The position numbers and the translations under genes were made by a program. Positions 14,939-22,361 of a stretch of DNA of 23,887 nt are shown here, one piece after another. The DNA is from Thioalkalivibrio nitratireducens (GTDB lineage Bacteria > Pseudomonadota > Gammaproteobacteria > Ectothiorhodospirales > Ectothiorhodospiraceae). The DNA lies in assembly GCA_011390385.1 (NCBI GenBank), contig JAABSN010000036.1, positions 1-23,887 on the forward strand, in the 5' to 3' direction. The notes under the pieces were generated by a model. The model was not told the origin of the DNA. It did not search any database and saw only the letters and a list, made by a program, of their open reading frames with translations. Each line of letters begins with the position of its first letter. The stretch's first letter is position 1.

Positions 14939-16063
14939 ATGGGCCAATCGCTGGTGGATCTGACCGAACTGAACCTCATCGAGCGCATGGCCGTCCGGTT
15001 TCTGCGGACGCGCAATGGCCTGCACGAGCCGCGCATCCAGCGCTGGCCGGCGCGGGAATTGAGGACCATCCGGCAATTGGAGATCTCGGCCATCATCCTG
15101 GCTGCGGTGTCCGGGATGGCGTCGGGCGCGTTGATTGGCGGGCTCGAGATCTGGCTCAACTTCACCATCACCGACACCGACGAGTCCTGGGCGCGTTGGC
15201 TGGAATACTGGGTGATCTTCCTCGTTGTGTCGGTGCTGATCAGCGCGATCGAAATCCTTTTCCTCTACTGGGTCGTGCTCTGGCGTGTTGCGCGGATCAG
15301 CGCCATTGCCGGGCTGCGCCTTTCCGACCCCGAAGTCGAGCAGGTCGTCGCGATCGGGTTGTCGCGTTCCGCTCTCGACATTCCGGACCCCAGAAAGCCG
15401 TTCTACGGGATCGATCCGTATATCCGCGTACCGCGCTGGAGGCTGATCGCCTACGCGATCCTCTATCGGCTGAAGATCGGCGCAACCAGTTTCATCGTGC
15501 GGGTGCTTCTGCGGCGCGTGCTGGCCCGTGCGGCAGTCCGCACGCTCATTCCGCTGGTCGCCATTGTCATTTACTCGATCTGGAACGCCATCATCATCGG
15601 CTGGATCATGCGTGCGTCGCGGGTTCGGGCCGCGGGTCCGATCGCCATCCAGGAACTCGGCGAGCAGCTTCTGGCGGCATCGGCCGACCTGGACGAGGGG
15701 GTACGCAGGCTCCTGCTGGAGGCGGTCGCCGAGACGATCATCCGCAGCGCAAACGATCACCCCAATTTCGTGCTGCTCCTCGGGCGCCTGTTTGCGGATC
15801 TCGAGATCCAGCCAGGGTCCCTGGATCTCGACTGGCCTGCCAACAAGGCCCGGATCGCCGAGCTGAGCGGAGATGAAAAGGATCTTCTGTTGAACCTCGT
15901 GAAGATCACGATCCTGCTGGACGGTCGTCCGAGGCGCAAACAGTTGCGTTTCCTTGAGGAGATCCATCAGGCCTGCGGCGAGACGCTGGACAAGGGCGAG
16001 ACGAAACGGTTGTACCGCAGTTTCTCCAGGGGGCAGGGCATTGGCGTGCTTCGCGGTTCATGA
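14939..16063 (+). CDS. Conserved multi-pass membrane protein, function unknown
   Basis: The product has 374 residues from the ATG at 14939, chosen for AAGGA at 7-base spacing. An in-frame ATG at 14915 would add eight residues but has no ribosome site. Hydrophobic segments appear at residues about 48-72 (ISAIILAAVSGMASGALIGG), 88-112 (WVIFLVVSVLISAIEILFLY) and 200-226 (LIPLVAIVIYSIWNAIIIGW), with a long basic amphipathic region before the last. The C-terminal 130 residues are soluble and helical, including SGDEKDLLLNLVKITILLDG. This recalls the TerB-like helical fold but is not a firm match. It may correspond to the LBF_2804-type family of uncharacterised membrane proteins; that is from memory. 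It follows the AAA ATPase gene by 141 bases on the same strand. Confidence 0.78.
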   Translation: MGQSLVDLTELNLIERMAVRFLRTRNGLHEPRIQRWPARELRTIRQLEISAIILAAVSGMASGALIGGLEIWLNFTITDTDESWARWLEYWVIFLVVSVLISAIEILFLYWVVLWRVARISAIAGLRLSDPEVEQVVAIGLSRSALDIPDPRKPFYGIDPYIRVPRWRLIAYAILYRLKIGATSFIVRVLLRRVLARAAVRTLIPLVAIVIYSIWNAIIIGWIMRASRVRAAGPIAIQELGEQLLAASADLDEGVRRLLLEAVAETIIRSANDHPNFVLLLGRLFADLEIQPGSLDLDWPANKARIAELSGDEKDLLLNLVKITILLDGRPRRKQLRFLEEIHQACGETLDKGETKRLYRSFSRGQGIGVLRGS

Positions 16064-16288
16064 ACGGATCGCTGCACGAAGCCATCGCAGCCAACGCGTC
16101 TTGTTGACGGATTGTGGCGATTCCCGCCGCCCGGAACGCGAAAAAGCAGTGGAAGCAAGGCATGATCGTTCCCTTCTGAAGCCGCACGCTGCGTGTATCT
16201 GCCGCGTAGGAGAAATGCGCGCGCCCTGGGCCTGGTTACAGTATTCTCCTTTCCACACCCCGCGAGCCAGGACGACGACCGTTCCGCC

Positions 16289-17620
16289 ATGAGTCGCAGC
16301 CCCACCTCATCCGAAGCGCCTGTCGACCCCGTACTCGGGGCCGCCCTGGACGATGCCAACGATCGTCTGGCGTTGCTGGCGGAGATGATGCAGGGGTTTG
16401 CCCGCTCGGGAGATTTCGCGGCAGTGGTGCATTCCGGTTTGTCCCGCATCACGCAAAGCATGGGTGCCGAGGCCTCCTCGCTGTTTCTGCTGGAAGGCGA
16501 TCCGCCTGCACCGGACATCGTCTGTTCCGCCTGTTCGGGCCCGGTGGACGTAACGGATCTGCGCCTGCCGTGGGGGGTGGGCATCGTGGGCCGTTCGATT
16601 GCCCGCGACGAGCCTCTGATGGTTCGTGACGTTCGGAGTGATCCTGGGTTTGCGGGGGCGGAAGTCGATGCCGCTACGGGTTTCGTCACACGCTCCATTC
16701 TCGTCGCGCCGCTGTCCGTCGGAGACGAACGGATCGGCGCCATCGAAATCATCAACAAACTCGAGGGGGATCACCTCTTCACCCGCAGGGACCAGGCGCT
16801 GCTCGAGACCCTGTGCCATGCAGCGGCGCTTGCGATCTCGAATATCCGGTTGACGGAACGGCTGGTGGAACAGGAACGAATGAACCGCGAACTGGAGCTC
16901 GCGGCAGCCATTCAGCAGGACCTGCTGCCCCCGCCGGCCCGTCCCGAATATCCCGTTCATGGACTGATGCGTCCCATGTATCGGGTTTCCGGGGATTTCT
17001 ATGACGTCCTCGAGCGCCCGGACGGCAGATTGTGGTTCTGTGTCGCCGACGTCTCGGGAAAGGGAATGAACGCAGCGCTGCTGATGGCGAGGACGTCGAG
17101 CCTGTTCCGCTGTCTCGCAAAGCAGGCGAGTGGCCCCGGGGTGCTGCTGTCGGCAATCAACGCCGAGCTCTGTGAAACCGTCAGTCACGGCATGTTCGTG
17201 ACCCTGGCCTGCGGGTTGTACGATCCGGTCAATGGCCGTCTGCATCTGGCCAGCGCCGGTCACGAACCCGGTCTGCTGCATGATCCGACCACGGGCGAGA
17301 TGCGTGTACTGGAGGCGGGTGGTCCACCGTTGGGGATCGCACCGGGATTGATCGACGCGGCCGCGGAACTGACGCTGATCCTCAGCCCCGAACAATCGCT
17401 TTATGTGTTCACTGACGGCCTCACCGAGGCTGCCGATGCCGAGGGCCGCATGCTGGAAGCGGAAGGCGTGGCATCCCTGATTACCCATTGTGCGGGGCAA
17501 CCGGTGCATTTGCGACCACGAGCCTTGCTCGACGGCGTGATGAACGAGGGGCGAAGTCAGCGCGATGACCTCACTGTCCTCGTGCTGTCGGGTTCCTCAG
17601 GCGGGGTCGATCGGCCTTGA
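16289..17620 (+). CDS. GAF-SpoIIE (PP2C) serine phosphatase, RsbU-like
   Basis: The product has 443 residues from the ATG at 16289. The frame extends to 16193, but those residues look non-coding. A GAF domain covers about 25-185 (LFLLEGDPPAPD, GIVGRSIARDEPLMVRD, IGAIEIINKLEG). A coiled-coil linker (190-212, LVEQERMNRELELAAAIQQD) leads into a SpoIIE-type PP2C domain. Its metal ligands are visible: Asp236 (SGDFYD), Asp254 (ADVSGKG), Asp376 (FTDG) and Asp426/427 (QRDDLT). Such enzymes dephosphorylate STAS anti-sigma antagonists. The GAF domain suggests control by a small ligand or redox signal. Its stop overlaps the next start as TTGA, making it the first gene of the lipid-transport operon. Confidence 0.92.
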   Translation: MSRSPTSSEAPVDPVLGAALDDANDRLALLAEMMQGFARSGDFAAVVHSGLSRITQSMGAEASSLFLLEGDPPAPDIVCSACSGPVDVTDLRLPWGVGIVGRSIARDEPLMVRDVRSDPGFAGAEVDAATGFVTRSILVAPLSVGDERIGAIEIINKLEGDHLFTRRDQALLETLCHAAALAISNIRLTERLVEQERMNRELELAAAIQQDLLPPPARPEYPVHGLMRPMYRVSGDFYDVLERPDGRLWFCVADVSGKGMNAALLMARTSSLFRCLAKQASGPGVLLSAINAELCETVSHGMFVTLACGLYDPVNGRLHLASAGHEPGLLHDPTTGEMRVLEAGGPPLGIAPGLIDAAAELTLILSPEQSLYVFTDGLTEAADAEGRMLEAEGVASLITHCAGQPVHLRPRALLDGVMNEGRSQRDDLTVLVLSGSSGGVDRP

Positions 17621-18096
17621 CATCCGAGCGCATGGTGGCGGAGCTGGTCGTTCCCGGTCGGGCCGGCAGCCTGCGTCTGATTCGTGCGCTGGTGCGCGAA
17701 GCCGCCATGGCGCATGGTGCCGATCCGGATTGGACTCACGATCTGGTGCTCGCGGTGGACGAGGCCTGTCAGAACGTGATTCGGCATGGCTACCATGGGA
17801 AGATGGTGCCGGGGGATATCCATGTGCAGGTCTCGTCGGACTCGGCCGGCCTCGTGATCCGCGTCTCCGACGATGCGGAAAGTGTCGGCCCGGAGGGGCC
17901 AACGCCACTGCCACTGGACCCGACGCGCCCGGGCGGGCTGGGTCTGCACCTGATGCGTTCCCTGACCGATGGATGCCAGTGGGAAACGCCGGGGGCGGGC
18001 CGGGGCAACACCTTGCGGCTCAGCAAGGCGCTCCGTTCCACGGGTGCCGTAGCGATGGATTCGGCGAATCGCACGGACGAGGAGGATTCGAAATGA
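17617..18096 (+). CDS. RsbW/SpoIIAB-like serine kinase (HATPase_c_2)
   Basis: The product has 159 residues from a TTG at 17617 that overlaps the phosphatase stop by four bases. An ATG at 17632 is possible but less coupled. It is a GHKL ATPase: the N-box is DLVLAVDEACQNVIRHGY (42-59) with Glu49 and Asn53, the G1 region is VSDDAES (83-89), and the G2 box is RPGGLGLHLM (104-113). The G1 box has Asp-Asp-Ala where relatives usually have Asp-Asp-Gly. The C-terminal 20 residues are polar and probably loose. Kinases of this family phosphorylate a STAS partner on serine. The next gene encodes one, and no sigma factor gene is near. Confidence 0.9.
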   Translation: MTSERMVAELVVPGRAGSLRLIRALVREAAMAHGADPDWTHDLVLAVDEACQNVIRHGYHGKMVPGDIHVQVSSDSAGLVIRVSDDAESVGPEGPTPLPLDPTRPGGLGLHLMRSLTDGCQWETPGAGRGNTLRLSKALRSTGAVAMDSANRTDEEDSK

Positions 18097-18428
18097 CGGT
18101 CAGTGTCAGCGAACGCGGAAGCATCCAGGTCGTGATCCTTTCGGGCGAAATCGATCTGCAGAACTCCGGTGAAGTGCGCGATGCCGTGCTCCGTTGCCTG
18201 CATCAACAACGCCCGGTGGTGGTGGACATGGGCGCTATTACCTACATCGATTCTTCGGGTGTGGCGAGCCTGGTCGAAGGTTACCAGGTCGCGCGTACCA
18301 AGGGTGTGGCTTTCATTCTGGCGGCGGTGAGCCCTGCGGCGATGCGGGTTCTTCGCCTCGCGAGGCTCGACCGGGTTTTCGTCATCGTGGCGGATCTGGA
18401 CGCTGCCGTGGAGTCCGCGGACGGATGA
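18093..18428 (+). CDS. STAS-domain protein, SpoIIAA/RsbV-like or MlaB-like
   Basis: The product has 111 residues; its ATG overlaps the kinase stop as ATGA and has GGAGG upstream. The STAS fold is marked by VVILSGEIDLQNSGEVRDAV (residues 13-32) and VVVDMGAITYIDSSGVASL (42-60). Asp53-Ser54-Ser55-Gly56 aligns with the SpoIIAA DSSG motif, in which the second serine is phosphorylated, so Ser55 is the candidate site. In E. coli Mla, the STAS protein MlaB binds the ATPase MlaF and has DTAG at this place. The gene sits exactly between a kinase/phosphatase pair and the permease gene. It may therefore belong to both systems: a switch protein and a transporter subunit. Confidence 0.92.
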   Translation: MTVSVSERGSIQVVILSGEIDLQNSGEVRDAVLRCLHQQRPVVVDMGAITYIDSSGVASLVEGYQVARTKGVAFILAAVSPAAMRVLRLARLDRVFVIVADLDAAVESADG

Positions 18429-19231
18429 GCCGCGGCCGAATATCTGCCGCACTGGAATCCCTCGGTCAGGCAACGACGCGTGGCGTCGCCGAGATCGGGC
18501 TGGCCGGAACGCTCCTATGGCAGGCCGTGAAGTGGATCCTGATCGGCTGGCGCCGGCATCAGCCGTTGCGTCTGGGCGCGGTGGCCGCGCAGGCGATGGA
18601 GATCGGCATTCGGGCCTTGCCGATTGTCACCATTCTGGCCGCGACCATCGGGGCGATGCTGGCGATCCAGGGTATCTACACCCTGCAGACCTTCGGCGCC
18701 GAGGAACAGGTCACGCTGGGGGTCGCCATCTCAGTGACCCGGGAGTTTGCGCCGCTGATCACGGGCATTCTCATTGCGGGTCGATCGGGTTCGGCGATCG
18801 CCGCCCGGCTGGGGACGATGAAGATCAACCAGGAAATCGACGCACTGGTGGTGATGGGGATCAACCCGGTCCGGTTTCTGGTGTCGCCGACACTGCTGGC
18901 GATGGTCATCATGGTGCCGGCACTGACGATCTGGGCCAATATCGTTGCCATTCTGGGCGCCGGACTCTATATCACCGCGCAGCTGGGAATCAGCATGAGC
19001 GTCTATCTCGGCGATGTTTCGTCGGCGCTGGCTGTTGATGACGTGCTGCATGGCCTGACCAAGAGCGCGCTCTTTGCGCTGCTCATCGTGGTGATCGGCG
19101 TCGTCAATGGCGCGTCGGTGTCTGGGGGCGCCGAGGGGGTGGGACGGATGACCACCCGGTCGGTGGTGCACTCGATTGCCGCGATCGTGATCACCGACAT
19201 GGTGTTCGTATTCCTGGTGACCCGATTATGA
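18425..19231 (+). CDS. mlaE: MlaE-like ABC permease of an MCE lipid transporter
   Basis: The product has 268 residues. The ATG at 18425 is chosen over an upstream frame extension because it overlaps the STAS stop as ATGA. An amphipathic N-terminal helix (about 20-45, WQAVKWILIGWRR) is followed by about five membrane helices: 62-84, 98-118 region, 152-185, 215-232 and 248-266. The MlaE core motif is present: REFAPLITGILIAGRSGSAIAARLGTMK (106-133), then INQEIDALVVMGINPVRFLV, which forms the coupling helix to the ATPase. It should dimerise in the inner membrane as the conduit for phospholipid or another hydrophobic substrate. The mlaE symbol is by family; the native substrate is not shown. Confidence 0.93.
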   Translation: MSRGRISAALESLGQATTRGVAEIGLAGTLLWQAVKWILIGWRRHQPLRLGAVAAQAMEIGIRALPIVTILAATIGAMLAIQGIYTLQTFGAEEQVTLGVAISVTREFAPLITGILIAGRSGSAIAARLGTMKINQEIDALVVMGINPVRFLVSPTLLAMVIMVPALTIWANIVAILGAGLYITAQLGISMSVYLGDVSSALAVDDVLHGLTKSALFALLIVVIGVVNGASVSGGAEGVGRMTTRSVVHSIAAIVITDMVFVFLVTRL

Positions 19232-20085
19232 CGGATGCTGTGCCGGAATCCATTGGGCCACCGGTGATCGAGGTGCATGAACTGGTCACGCATTTCGGTG
19301 CCCGCATGATCCTCAAGGGCATCGATCTGATCGTCGAACCCGGCGAGATTCTCGTCATCATGGGCGGTTCCGGATCGGGAAAATCGACCCTGCTCAATCA
19401 CTTGCTGGGGCTGCTCCGACCCACCTCAGGCACCGTTCGGATCCTTGGTCACGATATCAACTCGGTACGCGAACGGACATTGACAGAACTTCGGCGCAGA
19501 ATCGGGGTGGCGTTCCAGGGGGGTGCGCTGTTCTCCTCGATGAGCGTGCTGGAAAACATCATGTTGCCGCTGTTCGAGCATACACGACTGGATCGCAGGA
19601 CGATGGCGATCATGGCCCGCATGAAAATGGAGGTCGTTGGCCTCGCGGGGTTCGACAACCTGATGCCGGCCGAGTTGTCGGGCGGCATGATCAAGCGGGC
19701 TGCCCTGGCCCGGGCCATCGTGATGGACCCCAGACTGCTGTTCTGCGACGAGCCTTCGGCCGGTCTCGATCCGGTGGTGGCTGCGCAGATCGATGATCTG
19801 ATCCTGCTGTTGCGCGACGCCCTGCAGATGACAGTCGTGGTGGTGACCCATGAACTGGACAGCGCGTTCAAGATCGCCGACCGTATCTGCGTGCTGGATC
19901 AGGGCGAGGTTCTGGCCATCGATACCGTCGAGGCGATCCGCAACAGCCCGAACCACCGGATCCAGAACCTGCTGAATCGCAGGGTCGAGGAGGCGGAACT
20001 CGATCCGGAAGAGTATCTGCGCCGCCTGACCGGAGCAAAGTACAGTGTGGCGAATGGCGCGCGCGCCGACGGGGACAACGGATGA
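19228..20085 (+). CDS. mlaF: MlaF-like ABC transporter ATPase
   Basis: The product has 285 residues, starting at an ATG that overlaps the permease stop by four bases. All ABC motifs are intact: Walker A GGSGSGKS (46-53), Q-loop Gln97 (AFQGG), signature LSGGM (150-154), Walker B LLFCDE (170-175), D-loop SAGLD (177-181) and switch His208 (VVTHEL). The signature ends in Met rather than Gln, as in other MlaF-type proteins. A C-terminal extension (about 245-285) follows the core. In E. coli this region of MlaF reaches across the dimer to contact MlaB, so it is a plausible docking site for the STAS protein encoded upstream. It powers the permease from the cytoplasmic face. Confidence 0.94.
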   Translation: MTDAVPESIGPPVIEVHELVTHFGARMILKGIDLIVEPGEILVIMGGSGSGKSTLLNHLLGLLRPTSGTVRILGHDINSVRERTLTELRRRIGVAFQGGALFSSMSVLENIMLPLFEHTRLDRRTMAIMARMKMEVVGLAGFDNLMPAELSGGMIKRAALARAIVMDPRLLFCDEPSAGLDPVVAAQIDDLILLLRDALQMTVVVVTHELDSAFKIADRICVLDQGEVLAIDTVEAIRNSPNHRIQNLLNRRVEEAELDPEEYLRRLTGAKYSVANGARADGDNG

Positions 20086-21062
20086 AGGATAACCGCACCA
20101 ATTACGTCATTGTGGGCCTGTTCGTTTTGCTGATGCTCGCCGCCCTGATCGGTGCCGTGGCTGTATTGATGGGTCGTACCGGACCGACGACAGCCTATTA
20201 CACGACCTACGACAATGTCGGTGGCCTGAAGCCGGGGACGCAGGTGATGTTCGAAGGCTACCCGATCGGGCAGGTGACTCACATCGAACCGCTGCATACG
20301 GAGGGTGGGATTCGCTTCCGCCTGCACCTGGACGTTCAGCGCGACTGGCCCATACCCGGCAACAGCGAGACGAGAATCGCCGCGTCGGGACTACTGGCGG
20401 CAGTCAATATCGACATCCGCGCAGGGGACGATCCGGAACTTCTGCCGCCCGGCAGCGAGATTCCCGGCCGGGTGGGAGGATCCGTTTTCACGGTGATGGA
20501 CGAGGTGGCCGGCGATGTCCGCGATATGACGCGCGACACCATTCGACCCCTGCTGGACGACGTCAGCGCCTACATCAATCAGATCGGATCGGCGCTTGAG
20601 ACCGACGGGCTGAAGATCCTGGCCGATGCCCGTACCGCGGTCGACGCGCTGGCCGGACAGACACCGCGGATCTCCAGCAATCTGGCGATGCTGGCGGAGA
20701 GGCTCAACGAGGAGTTGTTGAGCGAAGGAAACGTGGAGAAATTCAGCGACACGCTCAGCAATGTTCAGGTAGCCAGCGTGGCCGCACGCGCGATGAGCCA
20801 GGATCTGCAGGTCGCAAGCCGGCAGATCGATTCGGTCCTGCGCCATCTCGATACGATGGCTTCGGGAAGCCGCGAGGACGTGCTGGCGGCGGCCAAGGAC
20901 CTGCGGTATTCACTGGATATCGTTGCGCGTCATGTCGATTCCATCACCCATAATCTGGACGGAACGAGTCGCAACATGCTGGAATTCAGCCGTTCCTTGC
21001 GCCAGAACCCGGGGCTGTTGCTGCGCGGGGCACCGGCTCGCGACGAGGCGCAGCGTCGCTGA
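20082..21062 (+). CDS. mlaD: MlaD-like MCE-domain protein
   Basis: The product has 326 residues. The ATG at 20082 overlaps the ATPase stop. A single membrane anchor spans residues about 9-30 (VIVGLFVLLMLAALIGAVAVLM). One MCE domain covers about 38-118 (YDNVGGLKPGTQVMFEGYPIGQV, ASGLLAAVNIDIRAG). A long helical tail, about 125-310, carries repeated leucine/aspartate heptad-like patterns (DVSAYINQIGSALE, VARHVDSITHNLDG), ending FSRSLRQNPGLLLRG. E. coli MlaD has a much shorter tail. The tail here suggests a longer helical barrel or needle across the periplasm, as in PqiB- or LetB-like designs. It should form a hexamer binding lipid. Confidence 0.92.
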   Translation: MKDNRTNYVIVGLFVLLMLAALIGAVAVLMGRTGPTTAYYTTYDNVGGLKPGTQVMFEGYPIGQVTHIEPLHTEGGIRFRLHLDVQRDWPIPGNSETRIAASGLLAAVNIDIRAGDDPELLPPGSEIPGRVGGSVFTVMDEVAGDVRDMTRDTIRPLLDDVSAYINQIGSALETDGLKILADARTAVDALAGQTPRISSNLAMLAERLNEELLSEGNVEKFSDTLSNVQVASVAARAMSQDLQVASRQIDSVLRHLDTMASGSREDVLAAAKDLRYSLDIVARHVDSITHNLDGTSRNMLEFSRSLRQNPGLLLRGAPARDEAQRR

Positions 21063-21099
21063 TGTCCGTGGATCAATCTGCGTGAGGGGAGGATTGCCG

Positions 21100-21735
21100 A
21101 TGCGCCGTTTACCCGTTTCCGTCCTTGCCATGCTGGCATTCGCCGTGCTGATCGGGGGGTGCGCGACACCGCCACCGGTGCCGAGCGATGTCTTCTATCG
21201 CCTCGATGTGCCCGAGTCCGGTCGGGCGTTGGCGGCGGATGCCCGGTTTGATCTGACCCTGGAAATTCGTCCCTTCGATGCCGACGGTATCCTCGGGGAA
21301 CGGGCACTGGTCTACACCGAGGGCGATCATGGGGCGTTACTGCAGTACAGCTATCACTTCTGGGTGGAGGGGCCGAGCCAGGCGGTGCAGCGTGAGCTGG
21401 CCGACCATCTGCGTGCCACGGAAGGGTTCACGCGAGTGCTGACTCCCCGTTTCCGGGTGCGGCCGGATATCGAGATTCTCGGCCGCATCGGACGTCTGGA
21501 ACAGGTGATCGTGGGTGAGGGTGTCGCACGCGTCGTGGTGGAGCTGGAGATCGGCGCTGAACGAGTCACTCGTGACGGTGGGCTGCTGGTCCTGAATACC
21601 TATCGCGTGGATGCGCCGGCCGCGGACGCGTCGCCGGCCTCGGCGGCCACGGCCATGCGGGCTGCATTGCGCGACATCTTCGATCAGTTCACTGGGGACC
21701 TTGCAGCGGCTCTGGCGGCGCAGCCGCGCCGGTGA
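21100..21735 (+). CDS. PqiC-type ABC transport auxiliary lipoprotein
   Basis: The product has 211 residues. The ATG at 21100 follows AGGGGAGG at good spacing. The signal peptide (1-20, VSVLAMLAFAVLIGG) ends in a lipobox with Cys21. Residues after the cysteine are Ala-Thr-Pro, without an Asp at +2, which favours the outer membrane. The mature part matches the ABC_trans_aux (DUF330/PqiC) pattern: FYRLDVPESG, a mid-domain with YSYHFWVEGPSQAVQRELADHLR, then RVRPDIEILGRIGRLEQV. PqiC-like lipoproteins work with MCE proteins at the outer membrane. It lies 37 bases after the MCE gene. It probably stands in for the outer-membrane part of the pathway, since no MlaC or MlaA gene is seen. Confidence 0.9.
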   Translation: MRRLPVSVLAMLAFAVLIGGCATPPPVPSDVFYRLDVPESGRALAADARFDLTLEIRPFDADGILGERALVYTEGDHGALLQYSYHFWVEGPSQAVQRELADHLRATEGFTRVLTPRFRVRPDIEILGRIGRLEQVIVGEGVARVVVELEIGAERVTRDGGLLVLNTYRVDAPAADASPASAATAMRAALRDIFDQFTGDLAAALAAQPRR

Positions 21736-21763
21736 TGCAATCATGCAGGGTGACCTGTGTTGA

Positions 21764-22336
21764 TTGGACGTGCCGTCGAGACCGGCGTTACGCATGTGCC
21801 AACAGACGCTGACGATTGGCAGCGCACGCGAGAACAAGCCGAACCGCGAACGATTCCTGCTCGAAGATCTGATCGCGGAACTGCATGTCGCGATTGGCCC
21901 GGAAGAAGTTGCCGGTGTGCATCTGCACGCGATCGGGTCCGGATCCGTCGAGCTCGATGCCGATTTCGATCAGGTCTTCCGGATCCTGATGAACCTGATC
22001 CGTAACGCGATCGCCGCAGGCAGTCGCCGTATCACGATTCAGGGGACGACCAGCGATGATGTCTCTGTGATCGATTGTCGTGATGATGGTCCGGGGCTTC
22101 CGGAATCGATTCAGGGCTGCCTGTTTTCCGAAAAACCCCAGGTCGGTAGCGTTGGCGCGGGCCTTGGCTTGTCTATCGCGTGGGAACTGGCGCGCAACCA
22201 CGGTGGGGACCTGACGCTGCTGGAGACGGGACCGAAGGGCACCGCGTTCAGGTTGGTGTTGCCCAGCCGCTCGAATGATCCGGAAGAGTTTGCGTCCGAC
22301 GGCCATCGGTTACCCCATCGCCGGACATCGCCATGA
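21764..22336 (+). CDS. Histidine-kinase ATPase domain lacking the sensor and phospho-acceptor parts
   Basis: The 190-codon frame starts at a TTG at 21764; an ATG at 21794 is the other choice, and neither has a strong ribosome site. A GHKL ATPase is complete: N-box NLIRNAIAAG (about 77-86), G1 DDGPGLPE and G2 GAGLGLSIAWELARNHGG. Residues 11-35 (MCQQTLTIGSARENKPNRE) resemble the segment just after the H-box in sensor kinases. There is no H-box, transmembrane segment or sensor, and the preceding gene ends only 28 bases upstream. It is probably the 3' remnant of a sensor kinase gene, though expression as a stand-alone ATPase is possible. No response regulator is adjacent. It converges with the aldehyde dehydrogenase gene. 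Confidence 0.6.
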   Translation: MDVPSRPALRMCQQTLTIGSARENKPNRERFLLEDLIAELHVAIGPEEVAGVHLHAIGSGSVELDADFDQVFRILMNLIRNAIAAGSRRITIQGTTSDDVSVIDCRDDGPGLPESIQGCLFSEKPQVGSVGAGLGLSIAWELARNHGGDLTLLETGPKGTAFRLVLPSRSNDPEEFASDGHRLPHRRTSP

Positions 22337-22361
22337 TGATCGTCAGGACAGCACGATCATC
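22335..22361. terminator. Hairpin spanning two convergent gene ends
   Basis: GATGATCGT and ACGATCATC form a perfect 9-bp stem with a 9-base loop. The left arm overlaps the last base of the kinase fragment and the stop codon of the aldehyde dehydrogenase gene. The right arm lies inside that gene. There is no T-run on either side, so it may be a weak two-way terminator or a 3'-end stabiliser. Confidence 0.3.

Noticed and set aside
16064..16288. Possible promoter before the phosphatase operon
   Set aside because: A TTGACG and a TACAGT are present but not at a workable spacing relative to each other, so no promoter is claimed.
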